A DNA stretch of 64,000 nucleotides. Source: Marinobacterium rhizophilum (GTDB lineage: Bacteria; Pseudomonadota; Gammaproteobacteria; Pseudomonadales; Balneatricaceae). How positions within the stretch are numbered: the first letter of the stretch is position 1; every line of letters starts with the position of its first letter. Both the position numbers and the translations under genes were made by a program. Under the pieces are notes generated by a model. That model did no database searches and was not told where the DNA came from. It was given only the letters and a program-made list of their open reading frames with translations. Below, piece after piece: positions 53,000 to 61,662 of the stretch. The stretch is taken from the NCBI RefSeq assembly GCF_024397915.1, contig NZ_CP073347.1:4402001-4466000 (forward strand), read 5' to 3'.

Positions 53000-53905
53000 A
53001 TGCGACGACTACCCCCCCTTAAAGCGCTACGCGCATTCGAAGCCGCCGGTCGGCACGAGAGCCTGAAACAGGCGGCCGATGAACTGCATGTCACCACCGG
53101 TGCGGTGAGCCAGCAGATCAAGCTGCTGGAGGAGTTTCTGGGTGTCGACCTGTTCAAGCGCCTGAACAAGTCGGTGCGCCTGACAGAAGCCGGGCGAGCA
53201 GCGCTGCCGCTGATCGAGGGTGGTTTTGAACTGCTGAACCAGGCCGTAACCCGGGCACAGGAATTTGGCAATCAGAACCTGATCACCATCAGCGTGGCGC
53301 CGTCCTTTGGCGCCAAGTGGCTGCTGCCGCGCCTGGAGCTGTTTCGCAAGGCCCACCCGGATATCGACCTGCGGGTGGATGCGTCTACCCGGCTGGTGGA
53401 TTTTTCCTACGAGGATGTGGACCTGGCCATCCGTTACGGGCCGCCCAAGGAGCGGGGTCTGCACATGGAGGCGCTGACCGACGAGGTCATCTTTCCGGTG
53501 TGCAGCCCGCGCCTGCTGGAGCGGGGCTGTGTCTTTAACCGGCCCGTGGATCTGGCGGGCCAGACCCTGCTGCACTTCGAGGGGCGGGCCGACGATCGCG
53601 AATTTCCGGGCTGGAGCCAGTGGCTGGCCGCGGCCGCGGTGCCGCAGCTGGAGGTGGTTAACGGGCCGCGCTTCAGCATGTCGAGCATGGTATTGCAGGC
53701 GGCGATGGACGGCCAGGGGGTTGCGCTGGGCAGCAGTGTGCTGGCGGCCGATGATCTGCGAGCCGGTCGCCTGGTGCGGCTGTTCGATATCAGCGTGCAG
53801 GCTCGGCACAGCTATTATCTGGTTTGCACGCGTAACACCCTGCATCGCCCGGATATCCAGCGCTTTGTGCAGTGGATCAAGCAGGAAATAACGGCGGCCC
53901 AGTAA
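53000..53905 (+). CDS. LysR-family regulator (GcvA-like)
   Basis: 301 aa. MRRLPPLKALRAFEAAGRHESLKQAADELHVTTGAVSQQIKLLEEFLGVDLFKR is the GcvA-type winged helix; substrate domain follows. Divergent from the prpF-TTT operon and 20 bp upstream of a two-component system on its own strand, so one operon probably encodes a one-component and a two-component regulator of the same transporter. Confidence 0.93.
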   Translation: MRRLPPLKALRAFEAAGRHESLKQAADELHVTTGAVSQQIKLLEEFLGVDLFKRLNKSVRLTEAGRAALPLIEGGFELLNQAVTRAQEFGNQNLITISVAPSFGAKWLLPRLELFRKAHPDIDLRVDASTRLVDFSYEDVDLAIRYGPPKERGLHMEALTDEVIFPVCSPRLLERGCVFNRPVDLAGQTLLHFEGRADDREFPGWSQWLAAAAVPQLEVVNGPRFSMSSMVLQAAMDGQGVALGSSVLAADDLRAGRLVRLFDISVQARHSYYLVCTRNTLHRPDIQRFVQWIKQEITAAQ

Positions 53906-53925
53906 ACCCCGGCAAACGAGGCAGC

Positions 53926-54636
53926 ATGCGTATACTTATCGTGGAAGATGACCAGACCCTGGCCGAGGCCATTAGCCGGCGCCTTTGCAAGCAGGGGCAC
54001 GCCGCCGATGTGGCCGCCGATGGCGGCCGCGCCGACAGCATTCTGCGGCACCAGGCGTTCGATCTGATCATTCTGGATCTGAACCTGCCGGGGCTGGGAG
54101 GCGAGCAGGTGCTGGCCCGGCTGCGGCAGCGCAACAGCAAGACTCCGGTGCTGGCCCGGCTGCGGCAGCGCAACAGCAAGACTCCGGTGCTGGTACTGAC
54201 TGCGCGCGGCCAGATCGAAGACCGCATCAGCCTGCTGGACCTGGGCGCCGATGACTACCTCACCAAGCCGTTCGATTTTGGCGAGCTGGAGGCCCGCAGT
54301 CGGGCCTTGCTGCGGCGCAGCCAGGGCCAGGCGCAGGATCGGCTCAGCCTGGGCAATACCGAGCTGGACCGTCACGCCTGCACTGTAACGGTGGGCGGTG
54401 AGCCGGTGGCGCTGAAGCAGCGCGAGTTTCGCCTGCTGGAAATATTCCTGAGCCACCAGGGCCGGGTGCTGAGCAAGGAAGAGCTGCTGGATCACCTGTA
54501 CAGCTTTGATGAAACGCCGGGCGCCAATGCGATTGAGCTGTATGTGGCGCGCCTGCGCAAGAAACTCACGCACAGTTCGGTGCAGATACGCACGCTCAGG
54601 GGGCTTGGCTATGTGGTCGAAAATGCGCCTGCCTGA
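53926..54636 (+). CDS. TctD-like response regulator with a duplicated receiver segment
   Basis: 236-aa OmpR-family regulator, about 13 residues longer than its relatives. Receiver with D8, D9, phospho-acceptor D51, T92 and K114 all present; winged helix at the C-terminus (QREFRLLEIFLSHQGRVLSKEELLDHLY, IELYVARLRKKL, IRTLRGLGYVVE). A 13-residue block (V62-P74) is repeated exactly as V75-P87 between alpha-3 and beta-4, caused by a perfect 39-bp duplication. The block sits close to the signalling face, so phosphotransfer or dimerisation may be altered. Confidence 0.93.
   Translation: MRILIVEDDQTLAEAISRRLCKQGHAADVAADGGRADSILRHQAFDLIILDLNLPGLGGEQVLARLRQRNSKTPVLARLRQRNSKTPVLVLTARGQIEDRISLLDLGADDYLTKPFDFGELEARSRALLRRSQGQAQDRLSLGNTELDRHACTVTVGGEPVALKQREFRLLEIFLSHQGRVLSKEELLDHLYSFDETPGANAIELYVARLRKKLTHSSVQIRTLRGLGYVVENAPA
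54109..54186 (+). repeat. Perfect 39-bp in-frame tandem duplication
   Basis: Units 54109-54147 and 54148-54186 are identical base for base and add 13 codons to the receiver domain. Identity without a single difference implies a very recent event or ongoing slippage. Confidence 0.95.
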
Positions 54637-56056
54637 ACTGGCACGCTGGTCGATCCGGCGCAAGCTGCTGTGGGTAACCGGTCTGCTGTTGCTGATTGTA
54701 TCCCTGCTGGCGGTGCGGGCAGCGCAGAGCTACGCCCAGCGCTCGGCACAACTGTCCTACGATCGCCTGTTAAATGGCGCCGCCCTGCAGATCGCCGAAC
54801 AGATCTCGCTGCGCCACGGCAAGCTGGTGGCGGACCTGCCCCGCGCCGCCTTCGAAACCCTGGCACTGGCGCCGGATGATCGCGTCTACTACCGCATAGG
54901 CGGGCCGGGGGGTGAGCACATTACCGGCTATGCCGACCTGCCCAGGCCCCCGGCCCGGCAGGGGGAGGAAAGGGTGCTCGACAGCAGTGGTGGCACTGCC
55001 GGCGATGGCTTCAGAACGCAGGTTTTCGATGCTGACTACCGGGGTGAAGCCGTGCGCTTTCTGGTGCTCGAACGGCTGCTGACCGAGACCGACTTCAGTG
55101 GCTTCGTGCAGATCCAGGTTGGCCAGACGGTATTGGCCCGCACGGCGCTCGCCGATGATATCGGCCTGCGGGCACTGCAGCTGATCGCGCTGCTGTTTGG
55201 CGTGGCGCTGCTGCTGGTGTCGGTTGGCATCTGGATGACGCTGCGCCCGCTGGAGCGGCTCAACCGGGCGCTGTCTACGCGCTCGTCGGTGGACCTGAGT
55301 CCGCTGGATGTGGCCGTGCCGCGGGAAATATCCAAGCTGGTGGGTACTATCAACCATTTCATGCAGCAGCTTGGCGGCACCCTGGATGGGCTGCAGCGTT
55401 TTACCAGCGAGGCGGCACACCAGATTCGCACGCCTTTGGCTGGCCTTCGCTCCCAGGCGCAGAATGCGCTGGACGAAGACGATGCCAGTCTGCGCCGCCG
55501 CCAGCTGGGGCGGGTGCTGGAGTCGGCGGATCGCCTTACGGATACCGTCAATCAGCTGCTCAACCAAGCGGTGCTGGCCCATCGCCTGCGCAGCCAGCAG
55601 ATGCAGCCGGTGGCGCTGGATACGCTGGTGCTGGAGCTGTGCCGCGAGCTGGCGCTGCCCGCGCTGGAGCAGGGTGTGGAACTGGGCTTTGAGGGCGACA
55701 GCGAGGTTTGGGTGCAGGGCAATGCCTTTGCGTTGCGCCAGATGGTGCAGAACATTCTGGAAAACGCCATTCGTTACAGCGACCCGGGCAGCGAGGTGCG
55801 CATTGAGCTGCACCAGAGCGCGGGCCATGTCAGCCTGGCGGTAGCCGATGCCGGGCCGGGCATACCCGATGCCGAAAAACCACTGGTGTTCGAGCGCTTT
55901 TACCGCAGCCCGGGCAACAGCCGTACCGGCTCGGGCCTTGGGCTTGCCATTGCCAAGGAGGTGGCAAGCTACCACCGAGCCACCCTCAAACTGAGTGACA
56001 ACCAGCCCGCGGGCCTGGTGGTTACGGTACGCTTTCACCGCCGGAGTGTCCCCTGA
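54611..56056 (+). CDS. TctE-like sensor histidine kinase
   Basis: 481 aa from ATG 54611, which has AGGGGG 7 bp before it; ATG 54623 is the alternative. Overlaps the regulator gene. Membrane helix 1 (LLWVTGLLLLIVSLLAV), a ~140-residue periplasmic sensor, helix 2 (LQLIALLFGVALLLVSVGIWM), HAMP, H-box SEAAHQIRTPLAGLR (H about 270), N-box NILENAIRYSDPG, and G-boxes DAGPGIPD and GSGLGLAI. TctE/QseC type. Stop codon shares a base with the next gene's ATG. Confidence 0.93.
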   Translation: MWSKMRLPELARWSIRRKLLWVTGLLLLIVSLLAVRAAQSYAQRSAQLSYDRLLNGAALQIAEQISLRHGKLVADLPRAAFETLALAPDDRVYYRIGGPGGEHITGYADLPRPPARQGEERVLDSSGGTAGDGFRTQVFDADYRGEAVRFLVLERLLTETDFSGFVQIQVGQTVLARTALADDIGLRALQLIALLFGVALLLVSVGIWMTLRPLERLNRALSTRSSVDLSPLDVAVPREISKLVGTINHFMQQLGGTLDGLQRFTSEAAHQIRTPLAGLRSQAQNALDEDDASLRRRQLGRVLESADRLTDTVNQLLNQAVLAHRLRSQQMQPVALDTLVLELCRELALPALEQGVELGFEGDSEVWVQGNAFALRQMVQNILENAIRYSDPGSEVRIELHQSAGHVSLAVADAGPGIPDAEKPLVFERFYRSPGNSRTGSGLGLAIAKEVASYHRATLKLSDNQPAGLVVTVRFHRRSVP

Positions 56057-57129
56057 TGCGCTTGCCCTGGATCGCCGCCCTGCTGCCGGGCTGGCTGTTA
56101 CTTTCGCTGCTTGGTTCCGCGCAGGCCGACACCCTGTGGGAACTGCCCGCCAGGCAGCAGGAAAGCGCGGTATTACAGATTTATGGTGGCGCCGACTACG
56201 CGGCCATCGCCCCCCTGCTGCAGGCCTACCAGGGGGCGTATCCGTCGGTGCGGCTGCTGTACCGCGAGTTCGGTACCCAGGAGCTGTACCACCGCTTTTT
56301 GGCGCAGCTGCCGCGCGCACCGGACCTGGTCATGAGCTCGGCGATGGACCTGCAGTTCAAGCTGGTCAACGATGGCCATGCCCAGGCCTACCGCTCGGCG
56401 CAGACGCAGGCGCTGCCGGACTGGGCTCGCTGGCGCAACGAGATTTTCGGCATCACCTACGAGCCGGCGGTGATGGTGATCAACAGCGGTTTTCTGGACA
56501 ACGAAACGCTGCCCTCGAGCCGCGCTGAACTGATCGACCTGATCCGGCGCAAGGGGGACCAGGTACGCGGCCGCATTGGCACCTTTGATATCGAAAAGGT
56601 TGGTCTTGGCTACCTGGTCTGGTCTCACGACAATCTGCGCACCGCCAGCAACGGCCGCCTGCTGGAGTCTTTCAGCCTGCATGACGCCCGGCTCTTCAAC
56701 AGCAGTGCCGCCATGCTGCAGCAGGTGGCTGAGGGCCAGATCGTTATCGCCTACAACGTGCTGGGCTCCTATGCCCATGCCTGGGCGCGGCAGTACCCGG
56801 TGCTGAACGTGATCATGCCCAGCGACTACACCACGGTCATCATGCGCAGTGCCTTTATTCCCAGGGCGGCCGAAAATACCCTGGACGCTCAACGCTTTCT
56901 CGACTTCATGCTGTCGTTGCAGGGCCAGCAGATACTGGCAGACCAGTCGAGCCTGTATCCCATCCGCGAAGAAGTCTCGGGCGAGACCGGCGCCCAGAAA
57001 TTACGGCTGTCCAACAACAGTCCGCTACGGCCTGTCCCGCTGGGCGTGTCGCTGCTGGTGTTGACGGATGGGATGAAGCGCAGCCTGGCCCTGGAGGAAT
57101 GGCGCGATGCCTTCGGGGCACGCGAATAG
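56056..57129 (+). CDS. Periplasmic iron/ABC-type solute-binding protein coupled to the sensor kinase
   Basis: 357 aa. Signal peptide ending AQA (residue 24), then a type II periplasmic binding fold of the Fe3+/polyamine ABC-binding group (VLQIYGGADYAAIAPLLQAYQGAYPSVRLLYREFGTQELYHRF, APDLVMSSAMDLQFKLV). ATG overlaps the kinase stop (TGATG). No ABC permease or ATPase is near, so it is more likely an accessory sensor that presents ligand to the kinase than part of a transporter; this is inference. Confidence 0.88.
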   Translation: MRLPWIAALLPGWLLLSLLGSAQADTLWELPARQQESAVLQIYGGADYAAIAPLLQAYQGAYPSVRLLYREFGTQELYHRFLAQLPRAPDLVMSSAMDLQFKLVNDGHAQAYRSAQTQALPDWARWRNEIFGITYEPAVMVINSGFLDNETLPSSRAELIDLIRRKGDQVRGRIGTFDIEKVGLGYLVWSHDNLRTASNGRLLESFSLHDARLFNSSAAMLQQVAEGQIVIAYNVLGSYAHAWARQYPVLNVIMPSDYTTVIMRSAFIPRAAENTLDAQRFLDFMLSLQGQQILADQSSLYPIREEVSGETGAQKLRLSNNSPLRPVPLGVSLLVLTDGMKRSLALEEWRDAFGARE

Positions 57130-57431
57130 CGAACAGTACTTAGCTCGACAAGTGTCATGGCTCGCGATTTCGGCGTCGGGACTGGTTGAGCGTTTATTAA
57201 CCTGCTGGCAAACAGGTTCCCTCCCTGATTTGTCAATCACTCCACACTTTTCATCCTTCAAGCATGGGCGCACGTGCGTGTACGTGCTGGATTCCCTCGG
57301 GTGAAGGGATGGGGTTCGCATTGGGCTCTTCATTTCAACGGAAGGCTCAATGATGAAACATCCGCGTTTCATAGACTAACCCGGGTTAATAATCGCCGGC
57401 GCTGACAAATCGCCGCGGCCACTTTGGAGAC
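57130..57431. other. Convergent intergenic region with a short palindrome
   Basis: Contains TAACCCGGGTTA (57377-57388), a perfect 12-bp palindrome 44 bp after the DUF4124 gene stop. No T-run. No ORF or RNA gene recognised. Confidence 0.35.
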
Positions 57432-58157
57432 TCAATAATCCTGCAGCGGGCGGCCATCGAAATCCGTTACCCGCTGCACGCTTGCATCGCTGCTGATAAT
57501 GAACACCTGGTCGAGCGGAACAAAGTGGCCGAGGCCGTTTTTGGCCTGGAACCTGAGCCTGACCCGGTACTCCTTCCAGGAACTGAAATCCTGCGGGTTG
57601 AATTGCACCACCTTCAGCACGGGGCCCCACTCGATGACCTCGAGCGAGGCGGGGTTGTACAGGTTGGCGGCCAGGTAGGCGGCGACCTGCTGCACCGAGG
57701 CATCGCCTGGGCTGTTGCTTACCGGATCGAAGCTGCTGCCGGGTTCGACCTCAAAAGTGAGCCCCTGCTCCATCCTGTGAACCAGCCCCTCCACCAGGTT
57801 GTCGACCTCGGGCACTGTGCCCGGCACGGGTTCGGGCTGCAGCGCGGTGTCCGGTTCGGCCACCGGCCCCGCCCGGCGGTAGACCTGCCCGGCGAGCCGC
57901 TGCATGAGCCGGCTGTACGCATCCTGCGGTGCTTCGGCCGTTTCGGCCTGCCGGCGTTGCGCCTCTGCTTCTTCAGCGTCCTCTGCAAGGCGGCGTTCCT
58001 CGGCTGAAAGCCGGTGTTCGAGCTGCCGCTTCTCTTGCGCACAGGGCTTGCCGGAAAAGCTGATCCGGCCATCCGGCCCCTCGCACTTGTACACGCCGGC
58101 CTGAACCTGGCTGGCCAGGAACAGCATCAGAACAAGGGCAAGGCTGCAGCGCGGCAT
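57432..58157 (-). CDS. DUF4124-domain secreted protein
   Basis: 241 aa from ATG 58157, which follows AGGAG. Signal peptide MPRCSLALVLMLFLASQVQA, then the short DUF4124 motif VYKCEGPDGRISFSGKPCAQEKRQ, a charged, probably coiled-coil stretch (EERRLAEDAEEAEAQRRQAE), and a ~120-residue C-terminal domain (ASVQQVAAYLAANLYNPASLEVIEWGPVLKV). Function unknown; a second DUF4124 protein is encoded at 59488. Confidence 0.8.
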   Translation of the reverse strand: MPRCSLALVLMLFLASQVQAGVYKCEGPDGRISFSGKPCAQEKRQLEHRLSAEERRLAEDAEEAEAQRRQAETAEAPQDAYSRLMQRLAGQVYRRAGPVAEPDTALQPEPVPGTVPEVDNLVEGLVHRMEQGLTFEVEPGSSFDPVSNSPGDASVQQVAAYLAANLYNPASLEVIEWGPVLKVVQFNPQDFSSWKEYRVRLRFQAKNGLGHFVPLDQVFIISSDASVQRVTDFDGRPLQDY

Positions 58158-58519
58158 GAAGGAACTCCTGCTGTACCGATACCGATCAGTGTAGAACCCG
58201 AGGCGACTGGACGGCCACTGTACCGAAGCTGAAAATGCCACTGCCTGGCACCTCGACTTTCTGGGCGGTCGTACCGGGCGTATTGAAAGGTTCACCGCAT
58301 CCGGACCAGAACGAGCGCGATACCGGCTCTGCCATGCAGGTTGTTCATGATTCCGCGCAGGCTGCTAATACTGCCCCAGCATTCTCTGCCTGCAACAATT
58401 GAAATCGGTTCGTGCGGGCAGGTTGTTAGCATGGAACCCGTGCAATATTCGGAGCCGGGCGGCGCTGACAGCAACGCTCCTGTCCGGCACCCTCGTTCAT
58501 CTGCCATTGGGAGCCTGTA
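58158..58519. other. Divergent promoter region, DUF4124 gene / aroE-like gene
   Basis: 360 bp. A weak promoter-like pair TTGTTA / TATTCG with 17-bp spacing lies near 58423-58451 on the plus strand. Nothing else recognised. Confidence 0.3.
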
Positions 58520-59377
58520 ATGAGTGCTAATTTTCTGAGTGAACTGACCGGGTCTTTCTCACGGCCGTCGGCGGAGAATCCCACGGTAGCAATGATGGAG
58601 GCGGCGTACCGTCACCATGGGCTGGACTGGCGCTACATTAATTGCGAGGTGGCGCCAGAGGATCTCGGGGCGGCGGTGCTCGGTGCGCGGGCGATGGGCT
58701 GGGCGGGTTTTAACTGTTCGATTCCGCACAAGGTGGCGGTGATTGAGCATCTGGATGGGCTGGGTGAGTCGGCGCGTATTATTGGCGCAGTGAATACGGT
58801 GGTGCGTCGTGGGGATCGCCTGGAGGGCGAGAACACGGATGGCCAGGGTTTTGTCGAGTCGTTGGCACCGGTGCTGGATCTGGCAGGCAAGACGGTGGTG
58901 CTGCTGGGGGCCGGCGGTGCAGCCCGGGCCGTGGCGGTGGAGCTGGCGCTGGCCGGTGTGGCACGGATCTGGGTGCTCAATCGTGATCCGGGGCGCGGCC
59001 AGGCACTGGCACACCTGATAAACAGCAAGACGCCTGCCAGGGCGGACTTCGTGCCCTGGGATCGTACCTTTGCGGTGCCTGCCGGCACCGATGTGTTGGT
59101 GAATGCTACCAGTATTGGGCTTTACCCGGACCTGGAGGCCTGCCCGGATATCGATCTGGCGTCGTTGCGCCCAGGCCTGGTGGTGGCCGATGCGATTCCC
59201 AATCCGCCGCGCACGGCGCTGATCCGGGCCGCCGAGGCGCGTGGCTGCAGGGTGCTGGATGGCCTCGGGATGCTGGTGAACCAGGGGCGCATCGCAATTC
59301 GTTACTGGAGTGGTATCGAAGCGGATGCCCGGGTGATGCGCGCTTGCCTTGAGCGGGTGCTGGGACTGACCGCTTAG
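58520..59377 (+). CDS. Shikimate dehydrogenase-family protein (AroE-like)
   Basis: 285 aa. C-terminal NADP fold (KTVVLLGAGGAARAVAVELALAG, LNRDPGRG) and the catalytic Lys and Asp motifs in NCSIPHK and GENTDGQGF are present. The N-terminal shikimate-binding segment reads TGSFSRPSAENPTVAMMEAAY and lacks the usual HSLSPxMHN pattern. It is therefore more likely an AroE-like paralogue (shikimate, quinate or another hydroxyacid) than the housekeeping AroE. Monocistronic or with the DUF4124 gene downstream. Confidence 0.85.
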   Translation: MSANFLSELTGSFSRPSAENPTVAMMEAAYRHHGLDWRYINCEVAPEDLGAAVLGARAMGWAGFNCSIPHKVAVIEHLDGLGESARIIGAVNTVVRRGDRLEGENTDGQGFVESLAPVLDLAGKTVVLLGAGGAARAVAVELALAGVARIWVLNRDPGRGQALAHLINSKTPARADFVPWDRTFAVPAGTDVLVNATSIGLYPDLEACPDIDLASLRPGLVVADAIPNPPRTALIRAAEARGCRVLDGLGMLVNQGRIAIRYWSGIEADARVMRACLERVLGLTA

Positions 59378-59487
59378 CTGTTTTGGCCCTGGCGGCATCT
59401 TGCGGGGCCGCCGATGCAACCCTGCCAGCGCCTGTCGGTCGAATGCTGCAGATGGCTCCGAAAGGGGCCGGCAACGGGAGCAGGATC

Positions 59488-59979
59488 ATGGCTTTGTGGC
59501 GATGGTGTGTCTGGCCGCTTTTGGTATGCGTGGGGTCTGTTGCAATGGCAGACCCGATTTACCGCTGGCGGGATGACCGGGGTGTGCTGCATTTCAGTGG
59601 CGTGCCACCGGTGGGTGTGGAGGTCGAGGAAGTGCGTCCCGGGCGAATATCGGTGGTGTCGATGCCGCCGGCCAGGCCGGCCGAGCCGGATTGTGACCCG
59701 GGGGCAGCTGAACCCTGTGAGGTGCTGCCCGTGCCTGGCAAGGAGGCAAGCGCAGCGCCCGGGCCCCTGGCGGAGCCCGATGCGGTGGCGGAGGTTCCGG
59801 ATCGGGAGCGCAGGCGGGATACGCTTGGCAGCCGCTCGCAGCGCCTGCGGGATTATGACCGGCGCGAGCGTATCGGCGAGATCAGGAGCCGGCGCGAAGC
59901 CACCAGGCGTTATGAGCGTGACAAGCCCAAAACGGTGTCACAGCAGCTGCGCGAGCGGGCTGAAGGCCGTGCTCCCTGA
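59488..59979 (+). CDS. Small DUF4124-domain secreted protein
   Basis: 163 aa from ATG 59488 (GGGAG six bases upstream). Signal peptide MALWRWCVWPLLVCVGSVAMA, then DUF4124 core DPIYRWRDDRGVLHFSGVPP, a Pro/Ala-rich middle, and a strongly basic Arg-rich tail (RERRRDTLGSRSQRLRDYDRRERIGEIRSRRE). Starts 110 bp after the AroE-like gene on the same strand. Function unknown. Confidence 0.75.
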   Translation: MALWRWCVWPLLVCVGSVAMADPIYRWRDDRGVLHFSGVPPVGVEVEEVRPGRISVVSMPPARPAEPDCDPGAAEPCEVLPVPGKEASAAPGPLAEPDAVAEVPDRERRRDTLGSRSQRLRDYDRRERIGEIRSRREATRRYERDKPKTVSQQLRERAEGRAP

Positions 59980-60021
59980 GTCCTGCTGCGGTGAAGGCTG
60001 ATGACCCGGCGACGCGCCAGC

Positions 60022-60591
60022 TCAGGCGCGCAGCTGTTTGCGAATGGTGCGGGCAATGCGCGTGGCGTAACGGCTTACGGAGTGCTCGATAAGCTCGGCA
60101 TGGCGAGACAGAAAACCCACCTCGTAGTTCAGCTCTGTCAGCACGAAGGCCAGGGTCTGGCAGCCATCGTTGCCGCTGCCAAAATCACCCCGCTCGTACG
60201 CCTGCATTACGCGCTTGAGGCCCGGGTCTGCCGGTGTCAGGCGAAACTCCGCCGGGGTATCGGTCTTTTTCAGCAGGCTGGTCACGGCGCTCTGCACCAG
60301 TGGCATGACAATGGCGCCGGCCACACTGAGATTGGGGATGTTCAGCGCCAGCCGGCCATCGTCCTGCAGGCTGATGTCGGCAAGCGGGCGGTGGCCGTTG
60401 GCGGTAAAGCTTTTATAGCGGTTGGACGGGCGAGCCTGGGGGCCGAAGTAGCGCTCAAGCGGCTCCAGGTCGCCGGATGCCAGCAGGTCGGACAGCTCGA
60501 TCAGCCGGTGCAGGTCGGTGGCAATCCAGCCAAGACTGTGCAAGTTGGCGAGATCGCCACCCAGGCAGAGATTAACTTGTTGATCCATCAT
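60022..60591 (-). CDS. Hypothetical protein, no family recognised
   Basis: 189 aa, soluble, no signal peptide or membrane helix. Begins MMDQQVNLCLGGDLANLHSLGWIATDLHRLIELSDLLASG and ends basic (RYATRIARTIRKQLRA). The composition and codon use look like real coding sequence, and no better frame exists on the other strand. Ribosome site is weak. Probably monocistronic; converges on the DUF4124 gene. I do not recognise a domain. Confidence 0.65.
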   Translation of the reverse strand: MMDQQVNLCLGGDLANLHSLGWIATDLHRLIELSDLLASGDLEPLERYFGPQARPSNRYKSFTANGHRPLADISLQDDGRLALNIPNLSVAGAIVMPLVQSAVTSLLKKTDTPAEFRLTPADPGLKRVMQAYERGDFGSGNDGCQTLAFVLTELNYEVGFLSRHAELIEHSVSRYATRIARTIRKQLRA

Positions 60592-60827
60592 GTTTCTCTA
60601 GTGGTAAGCGACCTGCGATCGGGAAAGGCAAGGTGCAGGTTGGCAATCGATCCTGCGCGCTACCCCGAGGCATATCGGGCACGTGTTTTCTTCGGCGAGC
60701 ATGAATACAACCACATTGGCCCGCTGCGGGCAACCGGAGTTGGTCTTGAGGCGTCTGTGCGCAGGCTAAATGAGCTGGCGATGGCGAGGCGGATAACGCG
60801 GCCGGCCGCTCCATCGCCCGCCTGGCA

Positions 60828-61484
60828 CTACTTTGGCTGCGGCACGATACGCAGGTAGGGTTTGGGCGCCTTCCAGCCGTCGGGGAACTTGGCTTTGGCG
60901 TCGGCATCGGAGACCGCCGGCACGATGATGACGTCTTCGCCCTGTTTCCAGTTCACCGGCGTGGCCACCTTGTGCTTGGCGGTGAGCTGGCAGGAGTCGA
61001 GCAGGCGCAGCACTTCGTCGAAGTTGCGGCCCGTGCTCATGGGATAGGTGAGCATGGCCTTGACCTTCTTGTCCGGCCCGATCAGAAACACCGAACGAAT
61101 GGTGGCGTTGTCGGCGGCGGTACGCGCCTTGTCGCCACTGGCATTGGGGTGAATCATGTCGTACAGCTTGGCGACATGCAGGTCCGGGTCGCCAATCATC
61201 GGGTAGTTGACGGCGCAGCCCTGGGTTTCCTCGATATCGCCCATCCAGGCGTGGTGGTCACTGACCGGGTCAATACTCAGGCCGATAACCTTGCAGTTGC
61301 GTCGCTCGAACTCGGGCTTGAGCTTGGCCATATAGCCGAGTTCCGTGGTGCATACCGGGGTGAAGTCCTTGGGGTGGGAAAACAGGATGGCCCAGCTGTC
61401 GCCGATCCAGGAATGAAACTGCAGGGTACCTTCGGTGGTGTCTGCACTGAAGTCCGGCGCTTCGTCACCAATTCGAACAGCCAT
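60828..61484 (-). CDS. 1-Cys peroxiredoxin (Prx6 class)
   Basis: 218-aa thiol peroxidase. Peroxidatic C45 in FSHPKDFTPVCTTELG, the long C-terminal Prx6 dimerisation part (PVNWKQGEDVIIVPAVSDADAKAKFPDGW), and no conserved resolving Cys. ATG 61484 has AAGGAG; the longer frame upstream is not coding. Lies 178 bp downstream of fetB on the same strand, linking peroxide removal with iron export. Confidence 0.94.
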   Translation of the reverse strand: MAVRIGDEAPDFSADTTEGTLQFHSWIGDSWAILFSHPKDFTPVCTTELGYMAKLKPEFERRNCKVIGLSIDPVSDHHAWMGDIEETQGCAVNYPMIGDPDLHVAKLYDMIHPNASGDKARTAADNATIRSVFLIGPDKKVKAMLTYPMSTGRNFDEVLRLLDSCQLTAKHKVATPVNWKQGEDVIIVPAVSDADAKAKFPDGWKAPKPYLRIVPQPK

Positions 61485-61662
61485 AATGTGGCTCCTTGGT
61501 TTGCGGGTTAAGAGGATGGATACTTGGCTCATGGATAGAGGCAGAGCCGTTCTAGTTATAGCCGACACACCGGGCGCGGCTCGGTTGTCGCAATAGGCTT
61601 TGTGGTTATATCCATAGAAGTGCGGGGCGGCGTACTTCCCCAGCCGTCGATGCCTATGACGC

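Noticed and set aside
60001..60858. 285-codon plus-strand frame opposite the hypothetical gene
   Set aside because: Antisense shadow that also overruns the intergenic region; the minus-strand frame has better coding character.
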